Below, one piece after another: positions 26,401 through 41,400 of a stretch of 64,000 bases of DNA; the first letter of the stretch is position 1, and each line of letters opens with the position of its first letter. Under the pieces are notes generated by a model, which saw only the letters and a program-made list of their open reading frames with translations, did no database searches and was not told the origin of the DNA. Location of the stretch: positions 238,501 through 302,500 of the forward strand of contig JACATO010000095.1 of the NCBI GenBank assembly GCA_018389105.1, in the 5' to 3' direction. The stretch is from Nautilus pompilius. Its lineage: Eukaryota > Mollusca > Cephalopoda > Nautilida > Nautilidae. The position numbers and the translations under genes are program-made.

Positions 26401-29400
26401 GTGTTCAAACCACAGCACAGCCAGTAAAAGGAACAAATTAACAGCATTCCACATGACAGATTGGGTGTGGCTTTAGACCTATGGAAAAAAGCCATCTCCC
26501 CGATGATCTTACCTCTGAAACTTTGGTGAAAGCTTTTAGGGAAGCAGTGAAGCTGCCACGGTGAAGATATGCTTCAGCTAGACACTCCCAAAGATGGCTG
26601 AAATAACAAGAGAAAAAATCACTGTGAAGAGATGAGAAGGGCAGAGTGGACTAAGTATGGAAGCTAATATACCCAGTCCATAGAAATTAAATTAAATTAA
26701 ACATATTAATAAAAATAAACATTTCTCCAAAAGTCTCTGAGTATGTATCTGTTTATTGTACAATTACAAGAATGTAATTTTAAATCATGTTCTGATAAAT
26801 AAATATGGCTCAGCAATTTACAAACACAGAACTTTCTACTTAGTGTGTTAAATGTCGTTATTTTTTTTTACCAGCAGCACTCACATAGAAATACTGGTTA
26901 TATTTCTTCCTTTCCTTTTAAGAGAATGAACAAATCAACTTTGTTTATGTACATACTGCACAGCAGCAGACAGGAAAATATCCATCAAAAGTAATTATTT
27001 GTTGGTAACGAGTACAATATAAACTAAAAAAAAATTCAGCTACCTTTAACTCATATGAGGCTACCTGTACACTTTGTTTTACATTTGAAATAAAACTTAA
27101 TTTTAAAAAAAATATTAAGTTTGTTCAGAAATTCAGTTTCCAAATTTTTGGGGTGGTTCTGATGAGCATAATATAATCTTTTCAACAACAAAAAAAAAAA
27201 AAAAATTGTGAATTTTATCACAACTTTGAAATATTTATGTAACCTATTATTTTTGACTAGCTCCAGTATTCACCTGTTTGAGCAATGCATGGTTTAAGAT
27301 GTTAAATGGTGCCTGAGTACTCACTTGTCCTGTGGATCTACTCTGAGAACTGTCTGGAACGATGTGACAGCTGCAGTGGGGTCTTCATGTTTCATCTGAT
27401 GAAGGCCAAGTCTCAACCATGCCCATTTTACACTAAATCAAGGAAAAAAACAAAAGGTTGTTACAATAAACTGGGAAATTTATTTTACCTATAGTTACCC
27501 CCTCTCTAACCTTGAAAAATGTTTCTTCTTGTTGGCCAGGTGTGAAAAACTTCGATGAAAACACACTGTCCTCTGTAGTCAGAGTCATTGGTCTTTTCTC
27601 TTAAAGTAGAAACTAAATGGGCCAGACTTTAAAGATACTTACATTCCCCTGCTGCTTGTCACCAAAGAGAGAGTTTATTCACTTTCTCCTGAAAAGGCAA
27701 AATGTGAAGAAAGCCTAAATTCACCAAATTAAAAAAAAATCAAAGCCTTGACCAGATTTCAAACATTTAAACAAAGAGGGTTGGTTTTTTAAATAGTACA
27801 TGCAAATCCTGAGGTATTGTTAGAGGTGCATGTATAACTGAAAGACATTCAGATTGCTGATAAATGCACAATCTATTTCTGAGTTTCCTCTGAAAACAAA
27901 AAGTTCTAACAGAAACCTTTGATAGGCCCCTAATCATCTTGGAAGGACCCGACCTCCCGCCAAGTTACAGTTCAGCCAAGAGTGAGGCCAAAACATCTTG
28001 CTGGTGCCTGAGCACATCTATTGTGATTTTATTCAAAGTACAGATTCTTCTAAGACCCTTTTTTAATATATATACACACAGAGCAAATGACACTTTCAGA
28101 AAAAGGCATCAGATTATGATTTACTAACAATTTTTCCCTAGAATGATAAAGCGTATATGAAGCAACAGCATCATAATGCCAGAGTCTTGTGCTTCTACAT
28201 AAACAAACTAGCAAATTTAAACAAAAGGAAAAAAAAAAAGACATGAAAATGTTTTGGCGTAAACCAGTTCAAACAAGTCATAGTAATTAACTCATAGGAC
28301 TTGCTCGATAACTTTACACACTATGCGAACAACACTGACAGCGATACTCACATCTTCTCCGTTAGCCATCATTATATCACAGAGGGCAGCACCAGCCTCA
28401 CTGTTTTCAGCATCAAGATCAAATGCTTTTTGGTAGCACTTCTTGGCTTTCCTATTATTTTAAAAAAGTTACATTATTGTTCAAGTATTGAACATCAGAA
28501 GACTTTTTTAAAGTAAATTCTAGAAATGTTTGAGATATCCTGAAGGATTTTGTCTTTATAAATATTAAAATTTTTTTAATGGAAATTAATAAGATAGTTA
28601 ATTCTAAATGCTTTTTTCTTTGTACATTGAGAAGAATCTCCATATTTTAGGTAAAAGCCACTATTACACTTTTACTCAAGACAGAAAGTTAGAGCCAACT
28701 CAAAGTAAAGTTGACTAAGCTTCATTACTTACATCTACTTCATGCAAATCTGAAGACTGACAGCTGAGATATTGTCAGATCTAAGCAATTATTAATATTG
28801 AGAGAGAGAAAAAACCCCAATAAAAATAGTACCTTAAGTTATGTCATAAAGAAAACCAAACAACTTATTTAGTTTTTAAAATCACTCCACTTCAGAACGT
28901 GTCAGCTCTAGTTTGGTCCAATGACTCAAAGGTTGGTTATTGTCTTATTTGTCGTACCCTGTGACTCTGTCTTTTTCTGTCAAACTATTTTTGATAAACC
29001 CAGCACCTAACAGGGAAGAGTGCAAACAATGAGAGAGACCATATCAGGTTTGATTCTGTAGGTCCAAACACAAATGACAGGTACAAAGGCGGAGTGTGCT
29101 GTAACCACTGTTTAGGCCTGACAGACGGGTCGGCCATGACTAGAAGTTACAGCCTTTGTTGATCTTAAAATTGCTAAATAAAGTAAAGCGATACTAAGAA
29201 AACTTCACTTTGTGTCAACATTGTTAGTTTTACCGGGAAAATAAGTAAAACATGAGGCTATAGAACTACCTAATTGGTTTTGCAGTCAAAATATGATACA
29301 GCAAAAAGAATAAAATCATCTACAGTAATTGGTCCAGCAGGGTTGATGAGTCAGACTGGAAATCTACAAAAATACCACTTCTGCTAAACCCACTGTTATT

Positions 29401-32400
29401 AGTATTGTACTGTGAGAGATATTAATTTACCCAGAATCCTGCTGAACTTGGGAATAGAAGTGTCCTAGATACATAAACACCTCGCTGTTATAAGGATCCA
29501 ATTTTGCTGCCTGAAAAAATAGAAAAATATCAGGATAAAATTATTTTATGTTTAGCAGTGAAATGCTATTTATATTAATGTAAGGGAAATAACTCCTTAA
29601 CTCTTTCACACTTGAAATTTTATTTCTGTTGCATAACAGCAAGTAGAAATCCACTAATATCAAAGTAATTTTATGAATCCTAACAACAGTAATGAAGAAA
29701 GTTCAATCATCCCCACTCAACCAACAATAAGCGAAAACATAATAGCAAGAGATAATTGTCAAAAGCCATGTTATCTATCAGTACAATGAAAGTCCGCAAA
29801 GGACTATATGTAAACAAGAGTTAAGCTAGTAAGCATTAATACTAATGGCATTACCACTGTTGAAAGTTTTGCTTACATTTAATAAATACTTTTCTTGGTT
29901 GGGTGGTGCGGTGGTCTGGTGGTTAGCCTACTGAGTACCAAAGCCAAAGGCCTTAGTTTAAATCCAAGTCAGGGTCAGTTCACCAAGTTTCCTCCCACAT
30001 TTAAAACTAAAGAGTTATAGACTTTTGCTTTTATGGCCTCCAACACTGAGAAGTGTCCATGCAACCCACTCAGAATGTATGCACATGATCCCTGATCTCG
30101 TAACAAGGACAGGGATCCACAGCTTCATGACTGGGAAAGCACACTACGATGGTGATAATTCTTGAGTAATATGATTAAGCAAAACAAAAACAATCACTTT
30201 TATTTTAATGTTTATTTCTTAACTAGCAAATACTTTTACTAACCATTTTTTTTAAACAGTAATAAATACTAAATATTCAATGTCTCTTATGTGATATGTA
30301 TGAAAATCTGTAATTACAGCAGAATGAAATTCAAAATGTGTTCATTTTATATAAACTAATAAAGTTGAAACAACACATAGCTTAGTGTTAGTAGATGATC
30401 TGCATCTGGCTGCAGGGTTAATTCTAAATGTATCAGATTTTAATTATAAATAGCAAGCACTAATACAAATCTTTTCTAACAACCTACAGTAATTATGGCA
30501 TTACTGTCATTTTTTAATGTCTCAGGAAAGTTTTAAAGGGAAGATATGATTATTAAAAAACACTACAGTCAAACATAGCATTAGGAGTTAGAACAGACCT
30601 TGAGCAGACTTGTGAAACAATTTTCAACAACAGTGTTGTCCTCACTGCTCTCCCTTAGTTTCCAATAAGTGAGGGCCAACATTAGATGGTGTTCACTGAT
30701 CTCTCCATCCAGCTCCACAGCTCTTTTTAAACTGAAAAATAATTTTAAATACTGTATCTCTCTATATATATATATATATATAGGGAATAAATAAAATTTC
30801 CTAATTTTTTTCCATGTTACAGCAAGCAGCACAAGACCTCTGCATGGTACTTACTTGTATTCAGCTTCATCAAACTTCCCCTGATGATACTTCGCCCAGC
30901 CAGTCAGGGCCAGCACAGCAGGCTGTTCAGAATCTTCTGGAAATTTCTGGAGACATGTCTAAAATTTACATCAAATGAAATTTAAAATCACCAGTTGTTT
31001 ACGTGGCACATCGCAGGCCAGTGGCTGTCTTATGCAATTAGATTTAGTCTGCCTTAAAAAGCAAGTACTACCATTACTTCACAGTTGTGGAACCACAGCC
31101 ATTCATCCCGTCACTGCAGGAATGTGAATGCAAAATTAACATTCTGGGTCCCACTAGTATAACACAGTGTAAGCACAATTTATTTTAACCAGTGATAAAA
31201 ATGTAACTCACTAAATAGTACATTTTTTAAATCGATCTAGTTATAATAAAAGGGCAGAAGTTGTATTATGAGCCCAGTCATACATGGAATTAGATTTTAA
31301 AAATAATTAACAAAGCAAACAAATTTTGGCTTTTAAAAGCATACATCTCTCCTTAACTGGATACTATTCTGGGCTGATTTACACATTTATTAAACTAGGT
31401 TAGATGGCTAAATTGCACTTGTAGCTATAATGGTTGCTGAACTATTTAATGTTATTAGAGTTCTTCATGTAGAGCCTTTCCAGCCAGCCGCCTTGTATAG
31501 ACTAATCTAAAAGTTTACCCTCTTTCTTTCTCAAAGCTCTGCCAAACAGACAGATGGTTCTTACCTCAGCCTCAGCTATCTTGCCTTGTTTCAGATACAT
31601 GTGGCCCAGGGTAACAAGAATCTCATGACTCTCTGAGAATTTCTCCTGCAATAAAACAATAAATCTGGGAAGAATGAGTATCAAGGTCCAAGATTTGGAG
31701 AGGACATCAGTCAAACACAGTGAAAGCTAAAATTAATAAATCTGGATAGTTTTAATTTATTGTCAGCAGTCTAAGGTCTGCGATGCAGTGGAACATTAGA
31801 AAGCAGTGAAATAAACCTACTTGGTATCTATTTAATGGCCTAGATGCACAGTGTATGCACGGTGTGGTTCTAAGATGTTGCTTCCTGCATTGGTTACCAG
31901 CTAAGCATGGCAAATAAATAGCCATTTTCAAGTAAGCATTCATCATGTATTAAATGAAGATTCCTGTTTGTAATTGCTACACTCACTACATGCTACAGTT
32001 GGATAGAACAAAGGTTAAGGTTTGCTTGTACTAGAAAAAAATCTACCAAATGTTGCTAAAAAGTATCTAAGTATTATATAAAACAATAAAAGCATTTTCA
32101 ATAAGTCAAAGTTCATGGCACAATTTGGATGTTTCTTTGTTTAAAATATTTAATATTCTCTCTTTCTACACCCCAACCAAAACAAGCATGCATTGTAGTA
32201 ATGCATTTTTAGATAACATTTTGAAGTCTACAAAATTTTATAGCAATAACCAAATGTTTTCACTAACCTGTCAATCAGTTAGGGTTTGAGCTCTTCATAA
32301 AGAAAATCACAAAAATACCTGCAAAGTTTTTGTTTAAATCTTTTTTTTTTTTTTTTGATTTCTAGAAAAATACTATTAATTTATATAAATATTGTAAAAA

Positions 32401-35400
32401 AAAAAATAGAACAGAATTCTTAAAAGACTGGTAAAAACTAAAGATTTGAAGTCAGATTTTTGTTTCAGGGAATCCTTCATCAAGAGTTCACATTTGTGCA
32501 TGTGGTGGATCAAAAGGAAAGTTGGCCCCATACCTCCATTAACAGATCCAGAGGTGGTTGTAAGTAAGATGAAGATCCATGTCTCAGACTGAGTTTAGCT
32601 AAAAGAACATGGAAGGCAGCTGACACTTCTGTTTGATCTACGGTCAGTAGGCAATCTTTCCTCTGCAGTGTGGCCAGCCCTAGGAAAAACAAAGGAACGT
32701 AACGGCAAAGTGTTAATACAAAAGATGAAGTGACACTGCAGTACTGCTGAATAACAACAAACAACAAATAAAATAGAGAACTCTTTTTCAAAGCTACAAT
32801 AATTTATAGCAAGTTCCAAGTTCCAATACTTTTCCTGATGTTCTAAACTTACAGGAAAAATATTACAAACTAGCATTTGTAAAAATCTCTTGTATTTGTT
32901 CATCTATGTCTCTCTTAACAATCAAGTCTGCAAACCAGTCAAATATATATTTTCCTAATATTCAGTACTATTAGGAAAGAAATAATGCTTAAAAGACCAA
33001 ACCTAAAGTTTTAAAGCATTTAAGACACTAAAACAAAGATGATTACTCATAATTACTGTATCAAAAACAAATAAAAGCTAAGTGTGGAAGTCTTCATTAA
33101 ACATACTAACAGAACAGTTAAGTCACATCCATCAGGTGCCAGCTATGAGATATGATGTAATAGATGGAGCTGCTCAGAAATCATCATGGCTACAACTAAA
33201 TTTTTTAAGACTGGAATCAGAGAATGAGAGCAGCTCTGTAAAGGAAAAAATTCAACATGCTAGTTTTGTTTAAATTCTTGTGGCTGATTGCAGCCCTCTG
33301 TGCAACACATTAGATCAGCTGCGATAGTGTTGAAAATAAAGAAAAGCTGCTTCCACAAAGATGGTGTGACAATTACTGAAATACTCAGGCTGCAGGTTTA
33401 TTCATAGTGAAATTTCATTTGTAGAAGGCTGAACACAATTGTGCTAACTACCACCAGAGAATGTGTAGAACAAAGATGTTTTTTTCAATTAGCTACAAAT
33501 GTGTACATTGTGACTGATACATACAGTATGTTAAAAAAACTGTTTCATACTTCCTTTTTTCAGCTTCTGTAAGTTAAACATTAGCAATATTTGGATATAA
33601 CCATTATAAACTAATACACAGAAAAATATATCTAGATAAATTATTTTAGAAAATAGACTTACACACCAATTTTAAAACTTTCTCCCTCTCTGATCATTAT
33701 CCTTGTCCATCTACTAGGGCATTCAAATGAAACCTAGCTGAAATAGCTCACCATTAAGTTAACCAGCTGGGTTTCATTGATTATCCATAGTATATACATA
33801 CACACACAAGTATTATTAAGAAAGTGACTTAAACTGATAACTAATTACCTTAAAACCAAAACTTTCAAAAATCAGATATTTTATAAAGTTAGTCATTTTG
33901 TTAACATCAGCAGAATTGTTTTAAGTTTGTGGCAGCTGTGTAAGATCTACCAAATTTGCTGATGCTACTCAACCCTTTGTATACCATGTCTGTTTTTACC
34001 ATACCTATACTATCCCAGCCCGGCACAATTAATTAGTGAGAGAGTTGAACTGTAATGCAAACACATGGAGTAGAAGCAATACGGATTTGTTATTACAAAA
34101 GGTTATATTTGTCAGTCCTTATGACTCAACCTATGCTGAGTTATACAGAAGATTAATATAAGTTTGCTACACTAAGATCTGTACATATCCTTGTTGTACC
34201 CTGAAAATGTTTCTGATCTTTTTTATTTATTGCCCACAATTTCTTTCGGCTTCTCTGACAATAATGGTGTCACAAAGACTCACTCACTCACCTTGCTGGC
34301 ACACCTTTTCAGCTGAGGCCTTGTCATGCAGATGGTAGAGAGTCAGTGCCAGGTAATAATAGCCACATATCAGAGTTGGAGCTTTCTCAAGTCCTGTTGG
34401 GAGGAGGATGTTTTTAAAGACATGAAAACAGTAATCCAGCATTCAATAAATAAAACAGTGATGGCTAAATTAATAAGCAGTCTAATGAGTCTATTCACTT
34501 TTCTGGGAGCATAGTGTTTTGAGGATGACAGAGTCTAACTCTTTCAAAGTCACCAAGGCTTTTTAAAACCTGAAACATACACACATTCATCATAACTATT
34601 TCTTTTCTCTTTTTTTGCATCCTGAATTTTAATTCAGTTTACATTTTCATGAGGAGTTAAAAGATATGCAAAGCGCACACACTTCTCAATAACTTTGTGG
34701 TATCTTTTGCAACAAAAAAAATTAAAGATGGTTAAGAAATTACCTTTTATTTATGAATCCTGCAAATTAGAAAGCAAATTTTACAGGTCAGCCAGGTAAA
34801 AGTAATTATTAATCAAATCTACAAATTCTAACATAACCTACATTTTTCAAGTTTTATCCTAATTTTCCCAAATGATTTTTATCACTATCTATCAAAGCAC
34901 ATTGTGTTACTCGGAAATTACGTGTCATTGGATTTTAATACATTATCCAAACCAAAAATAGAAAATTGAGAACATTTTTTACTTAATTTCTAAATAGTTC
35001 TACTCCACTCATTTCCTAACTTTATCTGTTTTAAATCTTTTACATTGCCTACTAAAACGTTTCAACTAACTGCATATCTGAATACAATAATTACCTAAGT
35101 TTACCATGACATTATTATTATATTTATATCATAAAGACTGTGTACCCAAGGCCAATGTAAAAATCAGACAGTATTCCAATAAACAGGAATTATTAAAGAT
35201 AGCTTGTAGATTAGCACTACAGCCAGAAAGTTGAAGATTTCTGGATATCTGAAGAGCCCACTGCTATATTTAATTTACCAAATGTTTTTAAATGATGGGA
35301 TTCTAATGAGATCAAAATTAATTACTTAACTATTACTTCAAAAAAACAAACAATAAATATACAATTTTTTCCCTAAAACTATTAAAACAACACTGCTTAT

Positions 35401-38400
35401 TTATTTCTAAACTGACATACCTTTAAATGTCAAATTCTAGGGCTGGGCAAAGATTATGAACATCTATCCTATTGTGTGACACAGCATCCAAAACCACAAA
35501 TTACCACCAGAATGGCCTCTATTTAAACCATTACAGTCAGCATAATGCTGAAATGGTTCCTGGCAGTCACGTGAATAATCTCAGCAAAGTGAAGGTTGAA
35601 TTTACTTTCATCAGAGAAAAGAACTTGGCTCCACACTGCCAGAGTTTAGCCCAAATTCATCCTATGGAGTTACAGATGTGTGAAATGCTGGACATCTAGA
35701 ACATACATAAGCAGTGTAGTTGACTTTGTACGGTCTGATCAGAGATACAGGTGCCATGGACTTGCTGCGATTTGTTCTGGATGAAATATGTCGAGATGGT
35801 GCAGTTATATCCAGATAGGTGATGTAATGGTTATGATGGCGGTCAGTTATACAACGGGGCCACTACCCAGTCAAAGTCGGCTAATAATGGTGTATGTTAA
35901 CAACCATATCTGTTCGCTGACTTCCAGTTGATAGACAGTTGTCCAAGTGCCATGGAAACATCACCCTGTGAATATCAGGGATGAATTTTATACCCAATTT
36001 TAGCACTGTTATGCAAATTTGGATTACTTATTTCAGGAAACTACATTTGTATGTTGTCAGTGAGTAACTGAAAAAATGTTAAAATTATTTCAAAAAGACA
36101 TTCCTTCCATTTTAAAGTACAATTCAGTAAACATCTAAATTGTAATTCAGCACACATACACTATGATATAAATATAAAAAAACTTTATCAACTTAATATT
36201 ATTATAATATAAAACAAGCATTTATCAATAAGACACTACATGAATATCTAATGCTAAGTACAAATCAGATATGAGGTTTCTGTGCAGTTGTCAGAGTGCA
36301 CCAGAGAAAAGCAGGTGGTGTTCCACCAACTGAAATCCACTGGAGAATGTTGGCGCAATATGGAGAACTATATAGTGCAAAGAAAACTGTATAAGTGGGT
36401 GAGGTTTAAAAGTGACCAAACATCAACAGTGAATGAAGACTGACGAGGACACCCCAACAGTGCCACATTTTGCAGCTTAACTATGAGGCCACACAGTGCT
36501 CAAGCAGCCATCAACACTTTTAAACCCTACCACATCTCCTCGCCTCCATCCTGAAAGAATCTCTCAGAAGCCAAAGATTTTCCAGTGTTCACAAGGTCTA
36601 ACAGGTGCAATTGTTTACAGAGCAATCAAAAAAAAAATTTCTACCAGGATGGTATCAAGAAACTTGAGAGTTGGACTACATATGCTGCAAAACAGGGTGA
36701 CTAAGTAGAGAAGTGATGTAGTCGAATAAACAATACCTGGTCAGCCACACATTGTTTATGAAGTTCCTTTACCTTCTGAAACATTCTTGTATTTAAACAT
36801 GCTAAATATTGTGTGGCAGGTTTTTTGTTTATTTATTTTTATTTCCAGTGTTTGGATTTCTTCTTCCCCTTCTCTAATTGACTCTCAAACTATTTGACAT
36901 AATAACAATCCAAGTTCCATAAACTAGTTTGTCTGCATCATCTTTAAGAAAGGCTGCATCAGTCTCTAAAGCTTTATTAGTGAATGAATTTCTTCATCCA
37001 CAAGTTTCTGTTTACTTTCTAAATGAAAATACTTTTGCCTAGCTTTGCGCAAGCTGTAGTAATTCTTTGGTGAATACCATTTTTGTTAAACCACCAACAC
37101 TTCAAAGATGGTCTTTAATGACTCTTCTGGAACATAAATAAAGCTCTCATATATTTATTTTTAAAATATCCCCTTAGTTCATTAGCCCCTTTCTACACTA
37201 ATCTGTTCAAAAAATAACAGAAGCAGCTGCCTTATTAAAATCCATCTATTTCCATGTTTCTTTGTTCATACATCATTAAAAAATTGCCCAGCTTCTGATA
37301 ATTCTTTGAATTGAAGTACCTCAACACATCCACCTCTCTTTGTGACATTATTTTGGCACAAGGACAAGAGAAACTAATTTGGTAGATTAGTTAAATGAAA
37401 GAAAGATAGAAGGAACTCCCCTTTCCATCAGCTCAGTAGATGGGTTTTCTTTTAAGCTATGCAGAGAGCTAATAGCATACGTAAACTCTGAGTAATAATG
37501 GACAATCCTGGAATGGAAGCAGGGATACATCATTAGTTTTATCCCTCATAGAGGACAGAGCAGCTACGTTTCATCTGTGCTCTGATCATCTTGTATGGTG
37601 GTGAGCGCGTGTCCATTCTCGTATGTCAGTAGTACAAACACAGGTAGGTTACCTGTCAAGCAAGCTCGTGCCCCATGGTAAATGCAATGGTAGCCTCAAC
37701 AAGGGGTTGTCATGCAACTTCAGTCACACGTAGCATCACTGATTCACTGCATTCAATAGCCCAATTAGTTTGGGATCTTGGGTACAGGGGTAGATCATCA
37801 TACTCCTAGGAATAAACTCATGCTCATTCATTTTGCTGAGACAAAGTGAGTTTTGGAAAGCCTAACTATATCACCTACATTAGCAACATCCCAGGCTGGC
37901 AGTCAGGGATGGCCACTCGATACATTCTTTGATGATCAAGACAAGATAGCCAGCTCATCACCTCTGTTCATTACTGCATATGCAAAGCACATTGGCAACC
38001 TTACCTTCACATTACTTCCTAACAGCTTGACTTGGAAGTAGTGGCAGATTAAGTTATAGTAGCATCATCCATTGTGTTACAGGAGATAAGACAGGCCCTC
38101 TGGTTGTTCAACACTAAGTCCTCAGCTTGCCCCAATAAGAAAATACAGCCAAGGGAGCAGCTAAGGCCGAACAAACCTTCAACTGCTATCTGGCTTTTGC
38201 GTAGTTCCTGTTTATTTACAGGCCTGCCGCAAAGCGCTCCTCTGATGGCAGAATCTGTTCGACAATAGACAATACTATTACTGATCAACAGTCTGTACTT
38301 GTGTTCTGGCGAAGCAGCTAAGAGCTGCGTCCATCCTGAGAAGGAACCTATGGAAACTGCTGAATGCAGCATAATCTGAGTGTCTTGCATGGACTACTCA

Positions 38401-41400
38401 CCCGTGCTAAGACTGTTTCAGAAGCTGGAACCCGTGATGCTAGATTTCGCCTTGACACACGTTGTAATCAGTCAGACACAGTGGACAAACTGAGAAGTCC
38501 TATTGATGCTTCCAGGCACTGTCAGAGAAACAGGTCATATGAGTAATGCTTACCATTTCACAGAGCTGACAGCTATTGGTATAGGAGCCTGTGCAACACT
38601 GTTGCTCTATCCTCAGACTTATCTTCTCTGAACTGGACATGTGTTGCCATGTCCCAGAATCAGTGCTCTCTGGGAGGATTGCGTGATTGATCTCATCATC
38701 TGCCTGGATAACTTCCTTTCTACACTCCACCCAGTGTACAAGGAAAAAGTACGCAAGCACAGTTGCTTGCAAACAACCCTCCACAAGCGAGTTCTCACAA
38801 GGGTGTCAAGGTGGATGGCATCCAATCCTGGACACCGTCCTCTAGGACATGGGCATCATTCGACGTAGCGCACAGGGTTAAGTGTGTATTGTGGTAGCAA
38901 TATCAACAGGTCATGCTCTCCACATCCTAGACATAGTACATCACCATGGTGAATACTCTTTAATGCATAAGGTACAGCCTCATTTGTCCATCACCAGTCC
39001 ACGCTAAGACAATGCCTTTGAGCACTCGCAGCTTATCTATATCGGATTTTCCTTAGACCACTTCCCACCCTGGTCCTGATGAATCGAGAAATGTGCATCA
39101 ACTGCAGAGTCTCTTGGACTGGACAGTAACAGTCACCAAACCTAGAATGGTAAAGGAATGTCATATACATTCCCCTCATTAGCTTGCAAGCAACACGACT
39201 TCATTCTGCAACACACAATTCGAAAAGCCTTGAGTTAGCAGAGAGGTGAAGGATCATGACATCTACAATGGACAAGGCAACTCTATACAGTCAACAAGAG
39301 GTCCCATACAAACTATGCCCATATTGTCATTACTTTCACATTGATCAAGAAAACCAGAACAGGGTAGGAGAGATCTCACCAAACATGAAAGAGAACGTAA
39401 ACCAACCTACCTTCTGATATCAAGGATTTTGTTTGATAGAAGTCCTTGTCCGCTAAATGCTTCACTCCATCACACAGCATTAAGACAGGGCAAGCTTCAT
39501 TAATATTTCTCAACTTTTTGACCATTTCATGAAAGGCTGAACTCAAATTTGGCTTCAAATCACCTGCACACAAAGAACAGTGATTTCTGCTTTTTAGGAT
39601 CTACTAGTTGCAATTCATCATATAAGTGTCAAGGCTGAGACAGCAGATTCCTAACTCAGCTAAAGTGTTACTTAAGTCTTCATTAACAGTTTAGGACTGT
39701 ATTTCTTTTTCATTTGTCCTTTGGCTGAAATGGATTAAGCTTAGTCTGAAATTCATCTGGTTTTTTTTTTTTATTATTATCATTGCTGTTATGATGTTTA
39801 TCATCACATAAGATGATTTAACCACAAAATATCATACTAAACATTTTAACACAGTAGGAAAAAAATCTCTGTCTGGTATCTTGCATTTGAATAATAGATT
39901 GATTATAAAATGATACAAAACTTAGAATAAATTACTAGCAAATAAAATCTATGCTAAATGTTCAGAATATGTCATGTGAAAAAAAACCAATCACTAAAAT
40001 TGGAAAGATTTAAAACAGATTTGCACCAATTTACTCATTTTCAACCTGTCCACTCCATGTATATGTACCTACCTATCCAGGTGTCCATCTCCTTTAGAAG
40101 AAACACTTCTAAAGGATAGGGCTCCTTCTTAAAGTTGGCAATGAGTCTGTTCAATTCTGAATTTAGTTGTTTGCCATCACTCTGAAGAAACAAAGAGAAA
40201 ACAATATGCTTTTATTCACACCTAGCAAAAGATATTTTATAGTACTGTCCCCACCATCTATTCCCATGCCAATGAAAACTGTCAGCAGGCATACTGTGCC
40301 AATAACAATAGTCTAATCTCCGCTTACACACAACCACCATGTTTTAAGCTTGCCGCTCTCCTGTCTAAACAGCACAATAAGCTATTATGTACAGTACAAA
40401 CTAAAGGTTTCAGACACCATGCCACAATAACTGTCAGCAGCAGAGAATTCACACAACCACTGTAAGCTTAAGAGTCCTGTCAAATGATCTACAATTAGAC
40501 ATAAGATTATGGGGAGGAATCAAAGCAGTGAGCAATTGTCAAACCAGCATAGCTTTAGCTTCAGCCATCGGTGTCTGGTCCGATTCTGATGATCTTGCAA
40601 CAACTAAATAATATCCTCAACAACACATATAATTGTAACCAAAGAAAATATCTAATAAAATGGCCAGGTAAAAAAATTATCTACAGTAGTAGTGCTTTGT
40701 GTTAGCAATTTTTTTTTTTTTTTTTTTAGCTATAGTATCTATAAGAATCTGAAATGAAAACAAATAACAGAAATATCGTGTTTGGACTAAGCTGTCTTGA
40801 AGCTTCTCCTTTTTGCTACAACTAACCTTTTTCTCTTTTTATTCTTTACACATTTAAAAATATTTTTAAATCATTGTAGAATAATGGTAGATAACTTCAA
40901 ACCACCAAGTAGCCTCAAATAGAATTCAGGTCCAAGATGCTGACAATAAACTATTAACAACATATTAAAATTAAATTTCTTTACTTCCTGTAATTTGGGC
41001 CTCTAGTTTTGTGTTACAGTTATTTAAAGGAAAAAAGTTCAAGTCAATAGCAGCATGAACTTGATTTAGTTCCAAATAAAGCTATTGCATTTGTTGTTTT
41101 TATCTGTTCAGACATGACTGTGATGTCAAACAAAATAATAAAAGCAACTGTTCAAAGAACTCTAAAAGCACCAACCTTTAACAACAAATTAATGTAGTTT
41201 TTCACTATCTCTGTTCTTCCTTCAATCTCTTCAGGTGAGCTCAGGAGTTCCTTATAACAGGATATGAGCTGGAAGAAAGAAAGAGAAGCTGTTCTCATTT
41301 CTGGAGAATTTATTTTTAAAACTTCTATATCACAAAGCAACAATATGTTTACATATTAGACTTTTTGATAAAAAACTTAAGCACCATTATCCTCAAAAAG

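Noticed and set aside
38049-38390. 113-residue minus-strand open frame with acceptable composition
   Set aside because: No start context, domain or splice support within the SKIC3 intron. Kept only as part of the unassigned block.
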